Assembly: GCA_903813345.2 (NCBI GenBank)
Contig: CAIIXF020000089.1
Location: forward strand, 1-32,000
Direction of reading: 5' to 3'
DNA from: Owenia fusiformis
Lineage: Eukaryota > Annelida > Polychaeta > Sabellida > Oweniidae
DNA length: 32,000 nt
In this document: positions 28,133 through 32,000 of the stretch, in pieces
Layout of the letters: the number at the start of each line of letters is the position of its first letter
How positions within the stretch are numbered: position 1 is the first letter of the stretch
Made by a program: the position numbers and the translations under genes
The notes under the pieces: model-generated
The model's database searches: none
What the model was told of the DNA's origin: nothing
The model's input: the letters and a program-made list of their open reading frames with translations, nothing else

Positions 28133-30110
28133 CTTTATCGGTAGAATGTTCACTTTAAACAACAGATGAAATTGATAAAATCAAATATAAATCAAGTAAT
28201 GTTGCCTAACATAATTTGGATCCCAGTGTAATGTTTAAAAGGAAAGTTGAATTCTTGAATCGTGTCATGATAGACATGAGGAAGTACCTGTAGTATTAAT
28301 TACATATAGTTAAATTGTCGTGTCTAACCAAACGTTTCAAGTTTATAAATAAGGCTAAAACTCTACTGGGCATATCCAGCTTAACAAACATATACCAGCA
28401 TCAAAAATTTAAGAATATTAACTAACTAATATGCATCATATGAATTCAATTCAAGCGACTTGATAGCATTTTCAAACTTTCCTATCTCATGGTGTCCAAC
28501 CCAAACGCTCTTACATGCACGACGGAGCGTTTCATTACTGAAGCTAAACAAAGAAGCGCAAAAATGCAAATTAAGTAGACAATTAAATTGCCATAAATTA
28601 ATACGTTTCTTCAGGTCTAACAACGTTATAGGTCTAAGATAATTGTTTAAGAAACAACTCCCATTGAAGGGAATCGAGTATCTTCTTTAAGCAACACATC
28701 CCGATATAAAAGAAGTAAAACGCTTAACAATCAACCCCAAGACAAGTAATAGTTTATTAGGAAGGGAGGTTACCTATGTACCCGGAAGATTTTTAATTGT
28801 AATTAAGGATAAAATATGAGATGTCTACTTAAAAAAAAATTGATGTTAACATTGCCATGATTTGAGCAATTTTTCTATTGAGGGTTTACACCCCTCCAAG
28901 GACGTATCCAAATTTACATTTCTTCAGTGCCATTGATGTTTTTATTTTCGAACATGACAAATATAGGAATAACGTTGATTAATCATTTGAACACAGATTC
29001 ATGCAAATAGCTCTTATGAAACTCGCTATAAGCAAAACTGGGTACCTCTGGGGGCAGAATTAGGAACGATACGATTTTTGATATGACAGGTGTTAGTAAA
29101 TCACTTTAATACAACCTTTAGCATACATTTTTGATAAATAGACTTTCTTTTCATCGTTGAAAATAAATTCTTGAAAATTTATCTTCCGGGTGCATGATGA
29201 CCCCTCCATCTTACTAAACTTTTATATAAAACCTCGAATGTTTAAAAAATTATTTTTATACACTGTATGTTGAAATCTCACATCCATTAATCATGTAAAA
29301 TATTTTTTTTGAAAAAAGACGATCCGCTTAGTAGCATACAATAATACAATGCTATAACCTTAAGTTTTTTAGTCACCGTAGTTAACAACAGTTAACAATA
29401 TACATAGGTGTGAGACAGTGAATTAGTAAAGTCCTGCTAAATTTTGCTCCTAGATAAATTGGATATTCTAAGTAATTGTTCAATCTCTACTTAGCTTCCT
29501 CCAGCAAACAACAGAGACAAAGCTTCATATATTTTGGAAGCCTGAGCTAAGAATGATCTCTCTCATAAACATTATCCAATCATATCACTATACTTACTGT
29601 TTAACAAGTGTTTAAAGATACAGACTCAACCAGAAGATTTCATAAAGATTATACATGGGATATACATTTTATCATGGCAGAACTATGAAAGTAATCATAC
29701 TAAAGAAAATATATAAAACCTAGTGAAATAGAAATCTCAGGCTGATAACATATATTTGTAACAACAACTTTTAGATTTAGCGCCAGAATAACTTAGGACA
29801 CGGTACGTATCGTCAGGTGACCTCAAAAAGTGCGCGAAAATAACAACATTTCAGAGGTTGACACTGACAGCCTTATGTTAACAAATCATGCTGTGTTGGG
29901 AAATATCACAAGCTGTGTAGTCAAAATAACAAAGGGGATGCTATCTGTGCTATTAACAAGATAATAAGAGATTCTTTAATTGGTTTTAGTACAACTTTAA
30001 TATGTGTACCAACACTGGGTATCAAGGGAGAATGATACTAACTTCAGATAGTAAGTTTGAATGAAGCCGTATCGATATCTGAAATTATGTTATTATGTTA
30101 TATTTTGAAG
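28133..30110. other. Upstream region of the Toll-like receptor, no gene seen
   Basis: The minus-strand promoter and 5' UTR should lie in the first few hundred bases. I see no convincing exon on either strand. One inverted-repeat element is noted separately. Earlier exons of the GPCR may lie in or left of this stretch, but none was recognised. Confidence 0.5.
28758..29216. repeat. Candidate MITE with diverged inverted ends
   Basis: AGGGAGGTTACCTATGTACCCGGAAGAT at the left is mirrored by ATCTTCCGGGTGCATGATGACC and CCCTCC at the right. ACCCGGAAGAT is exact over 11 bases and the rest matches with scattered changes. The interior is non-coding. No clear target duplication was seen. Confidence 0.55.
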
Positions 30111-30306
30111 GTTTATGTCAATGCAAAGAGGATATGCTCATTTTTCCGGTTTTGGTGTTGCAGTCTTCATGAGTTTGTTGACCAGTATTGTAGTGGTTGT
30201 TATCTCGCTCTTGATCCCAACTGAACCGAATGCTCTGTTCATTTTAACTGGATGTCTGATAATATTCACAACACTTCTGACTACTCTACTGATTTTCTTC
30301 TCAAAG
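30111..30306 (+). CDS. Class C GPCR (GABA-B-like), exon for the last two membrane helices
   Basis: The frame reads FMSMQRGYAHFSGFGVAVFM, a helix LTSIVVVVISLLI, the link PTEPNALF and a second helix ILTGCLIIFTTLLTTLLIFF, ending SK at a good donor (AAG then GTAATA). The order PN, aromatic, then I/V-rich helix with IIF-T and a closing F-x-P/S-K is how GABA-B-type receptors end TM7, so this should be TM6-TM7. I base this on remembered family patterns, so the subfamily is uncertain. The acceptor is probably TTTTGAAG at 30103-30110. Earlier exons were not found in the window. Phase 0 at the donor matches the next exon. Confidence 0.55.
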
Positions 30307-30409
30307 GTAATATTTTTTAGAAAGGTCGCATTGAACATATGTGCAAACAACAAGTTCTTTCTCTAGATCGTAATTTCAAAATAACTTTGTATAATTCTAA
30401 TTTTTATTG

Positions 30410-30894
30410 TACTCCCGGTAATTTTCGCGTATTACTATATTTCGCACTCGTTTTGGCAGATACGCGAAATGAAATAGTCGCGCAATTTGAAAAAGTTTTA
30501 ATTCGCGAAATATAATAGTCACGAAATTCCCGGGAATTTATTTCACTCAATGATGATGATAGTTTCGTCCAGTATTGGGCGATAAATGGTTGGGAGGTTA
30601 CTGTATTCTTACATTCGGATTCTGGAAGATCATGATTAAATGAACATTCTCACAAAATTGAAGGGTAATCATGGCTGTTGTTGAAGTGGAAAGCTTGGAA
30701 TTGCATGACAAATCCACTAAAACTCTAAAAACGTACACGAAGTAATCGCAAAGCCGCAAGCTAAATAAAAGTAGCATGGACACAATTTGAAGTCAACTAA
30801 CGCGAAAAAACTAAAATTAGCGAAATATAATATCCTCGAAATTTCAAAATCGCAAAAACGCGAAATACAATAGCGTCAAATATTAGTGGGAGTA
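30410..30894. mobile_element. MITE in the GPCR intron
   Basis: TACTCCCGGTAATTTTCGCG at the left is mirrored by ATATTAGTGGGAGTA and CGCGAAATACAATAGCG at the right. Repeated CGCGAAAT words appear in both orientations inside. TA at the very ends could be a TA duplication. It is non-coding and fills most of the 610 bp intron. Confidence 0.7.
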
Positions 30895-30916
30895 CAGTAA
30901 TTCCAATGTACTTTAG

Positions 30917-31123
30917 GCTAGCATCATAGGAAAAGGAGTTGATCCACGTTCCATTGCGTTATTTGCTCCATTCTGTCCAGTGCTTGGCTTCTTGGGGACA
31001 GTTGCTGGAGAAATGCCAGAGTTTGGTGCTGTCAAGTCGCTCAACATTCCTGAAGCTGCTTTTGCTGCCGGGAAGATTGAACACAGTGACCACGATTTGT
31101 CTACATTATGTAAAACTGAATGA
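30917..31123 (+). CDS. Class C GPCR (GABA-B-like), terminal exon
   Basis: The acceptor TGTACTTTAG is followed in phase 0 by ASIIGKGVDPRSIALFAPFC, then PVLGFLGTVAGEMPEFGAV and a polar end HSDHDLSTLCKTE with TGA. This encodes a 68-residue cytoplasmic tail directly after TM7. The short length and lack of a coiled coil differ from vertebrate GABA-B receptors. An overlapping frame at 30939-31127 is a shadow. Confidence 0.55.
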   Translation, partial: ASIIGKGVDPRSIALFAPFCPVLGFLGTVAGEMPEFGAVKSLNIPEAAFAAGKIEHSDHDLSTLCKTE

Positions 31124-32000
31124 TTGATATATATGATAACACCTGAAATTAACGTTTAATTTCCTGTTTCATCAATATCATAGTAAAATATCACCCAAGA
31201 TTATAATATTGTATAGGGAACAATAATATCATGCAGCATGATACTCAACTATACCAAAATATATTTCAATTCAAGTTGACATTATTAAGTATCACCTCAG
31301 GTTCAACAGGATTATACCAGTACCATTTCCGATGATACCATTATTCTTAGTGCAGTGAAGTATACTACCAACTAAACTATGAACATTGAAAACACCAGAG
31401 CTAAAGAGATGACAGACATGATTACGTCCCTTGCTTGCCAACTTCGAATGTTCGAATTTTCAACGGCTTGTTCCCGAATACCACACATTTTTGCGATGTT
31501 TAATCTATGTTAGAATATTCCTTACACATTCTTAATCTTGATCGTGAAATAACGAACAAGCTATGACGCTGGTTAACAAGCCAGATATTAACATAGTAAT
31601 ATAATATTATCAAGTTGTATCAGAAGCGATTTTAGAAAATTTTGAAACCGCCATTTAATGACGTCATTTGTCTGTCGAATCAATCAGCGACGATGTCATC
31701 TCAATACACGTTTACATGTCTTCTCTGAACCCTTGGGGTTTTCCCCACTTGATTTGACTACAGTATACAAATGCTTTTTTCCCAGGGCTTTTTAATTACA
31801 CGGTTTTGAAATTTAAAAAAAATACTGTTTTAATTACCCAAGACTTAAATTAAACGAAATTACTCAAATATTTGTTCAAGCTTATTATAACTTGCAGGAA
31901 ACATCATCATATCGGACATATGATCTGAGTAATTGTATGTATATATCAATAATGTTGTTCATTTCAACTAAAGCAATAACCTCAAACTGAAAATGATTTT
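31124..32000. other. 3' flank of the GPCR exons, nothing recognised
   Basis: AT-rich sequence with several STGATACYA-like words (GATACTCAACTATACC, GATACCATTATTC) but no gene, no clear terminal repeat and no canonical AATAAA that I noticed. Confidence 0.45.

Overview
The window is AT-rich, intron-containing eukaryotic DNA, most likely from a marine invertebrate and probably a lophotrochozoan such as a mollusc. This placement is an inference. It rests on a single-exon Toll-like receptor, a galaxin-type gene with many Cys-Cys pairs, the (CCGT)n-linked repeat with 'TTCAAAATGGCCGCC' cores, and a dense load of MITEs, LINEs and an LTR element. No bacterial or organellar genes are visible. Many of the long open frames begin at non-ATG codons or are antisense shadows.

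Layout from left to right. 1-770 is a tandem satellite of about 21 bp subunits in a 125 bp higher-order period. 2568-4442 is a single-exon gene for a multi-pass membrane protein I do not recognise, with an exact in-frame 63 bp duplication near its end. A TTAA-flanked MITE sits just after its stop codon and supplies an AATAAA. 5264-12402 is a nest of transposons. A dead CR1/Jockey-like LINE is interrupted by the 3' end of an L1/Tx1-like LINE, and then by a 3.8 kb LTR element. That element has 1,175 bp LTRs with no difference that I could find, a CTAG target duplication, and no gag or pol. A third LINE tail and a (CCGT)n repeat follow. 12821-15437 is a large foldback element whose two arms carry the same 15 bp minisatellite in opposite orientation; a further MITE with a tRNA-like relic lies inside one arm. 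15552-17989 is a run of MITEs and palindromes: a piggyBac-type element with TTAA, several nested hairpins, a four-unit hairpin array, and a MULE-type element with a perfect 9 bp duplication.

From about 16069 (tentative) or 18395 to 24004 lies a plus-strand galaxin-like gene. Exons are joined here by splice sites and matching phase, with 29 CC dyads and an unusual tyrosine-rich insert. A 2.7 kb intron holds a 340 bp-period repeat array. Facing it on the minus strand (28132-25367) is a complete intronless Toll-like receptor. It has signal peptide, LRRNT, LRRs, LRRCT, membrane helix and TIR, but the usual Arg-Asp before the BB-loop Pro-Gly is replaced by Asp-Asn. At the right, 30111-30306 and 30917-31123 are the last two exons of a probable class C (GABA-B-like) GPCR, with another MITE in the intron between them.

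The host genes do not form an obvious functional cluster. The galaxin-like protein (extracellular matrix, or antimicrobial by analogy with one squid galaxin) and the TLR are convergent neighbours, but nothing in the sequence shows that they work together. I see no RNA gene I would call functional and no CRISPR array.
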